This document shows, piece after piece, positions 10,737-10,817 of a DNA stretch of 10,817 bases. Source of the DNA: an uncultured Clostridia bacterium (GTDB lineage Bacteria > Bacillota > Clostridia > Oscillospirales > Acutalibacteraceae); the NCBI GenBank assembly GCA_946410005.1, contig CAMJYS010000014.1, positions 1-10,817 of the forward strand, in the 5' to 3' direction. Each line of letters starts with the position of its first letter. Position 1 is the first letter of the stretch. The translations under genes and the position numbers were made by a program. The notes below the pieces were generated by a model. The model worked only from the letters and a program-made list of their open reading frames with translations. It was not told the origin of the DNA and searched no databases.

Positions 10737-10817
10737 AAAATGTTGGCACTTTCTTATTTTCCCAGGCCGGCCAGTTGTTCTCAGCGGCATCGACCTGCCC
10801 GGTCTCAAGCGCCGAGT
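10735..10817 (-). pseudogene. Fragment of a TRAP-transporter solute receptor (DctP-like), truncated
   Basis: Reading the minus strand from the right edge gives SALETGQVDAAENNWPAWEN, then KKVPTF and TAA at 10735-10737. The (A)LxTG-x-(V/I)D-x-AENNWP block is, from family knowledge, the highly conserved ligand-site region of DctP periplasmic receptors of TRAP transporters, normally followed by roughly 100 more residues, so this protein would end prematurely. The 57 bases from 10761 to 10817 are about 68% G+C, in sharp contrast with the rest of the window, and the switch to AT-rich sequence occurs at the point where the match ends. Either an assembly chimera or a join by illegitimate recombination fits better than a native gene. 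Only about 26 codons are visible, so the family call is tentative. Confidence 0.6.

Overview
The window is strongly AT-rich and looks like a low-GC Gram-positive anaerobe of the class Clostridia, probably a gut-associated Oscillospirales/Ruminococcaceae-type genome. The evidence is tRNA genes with encoded CCA ends, near-consensus TTGACA/TATAAT promoters, AGGAGG-type ribosome binding sites, U-tract terminators, and the gene string tmk / DUF2156 / GNAT / formyl-THF cyclo-ligase / mltG / class B PBP. The taxonomic call is inference. The first base falls inside a tandem repeat, and the last ~60 bases change abruptly to high GC, so the window may be a complete metagenomic contig broken by a repeat on the left and a chimeric or recombinant join on the right.

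Layout. 1-255: C-terminal end of a Lys/Glu-repeat membrane protein and its terminator. 301-563: left end of an IS200-type insertion sequence with its RBS-sequestering hairpin and a tnpA cut after 18 codons. 611-640: a 30-nt 3' piece of a tRNA-Pro gene followed by a terminator, best read as the distal attachment-site scar of an island lying to the left. 711-1340 (minus): an XRE repressor (TTG start) and a four-helix membrane protein, with palindromic operator candidates around their promoter. 1541-1876: tRNA-Arg(ACG), tRNA-Pro(UGG), tRNA-Leu(UAA). 2066-2558: two tandem paralogous peptides with double-glycine leaders and their own promoter.

2682-9587 (plus) is a tightly packed operon: dTMP kinase, DUF2156 protein, GNAT acetyltransferase, 5-formyltetrahydrofolate cyclo-ligase, the endolytic transglycosylase MltG, two unrecognised membrane-anchored proteins, and a short class B penicillin-binding protein. 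It combines nucleotide/folate supply with cell-wall synthesis. A consensus extended -10 promoter inside the 3' end of mltG, and a hairpin just before the PBP start, suggest that the two unknown genes form a separately controlled insertion between the wall genes.

9888-10625: a stand-alone leucine-rich-repeat (BspA/LRR_5-type) protein without a signal peptide. Its N-terminal domain resembles, from memory, that of Entamoeba BspA-like proteins. 10735-10817 (minus): a GC-rich fragment reading like a TRAP-transporter DctP receptor, joined to AT-rich sequence. The most interesting items are the double-glycine peptide pair, the LRR protein with a protist-like N-terminus, the internal promoter with its orphan gene pair, and the two genome scars (tRNA fragment and right-edge junction).
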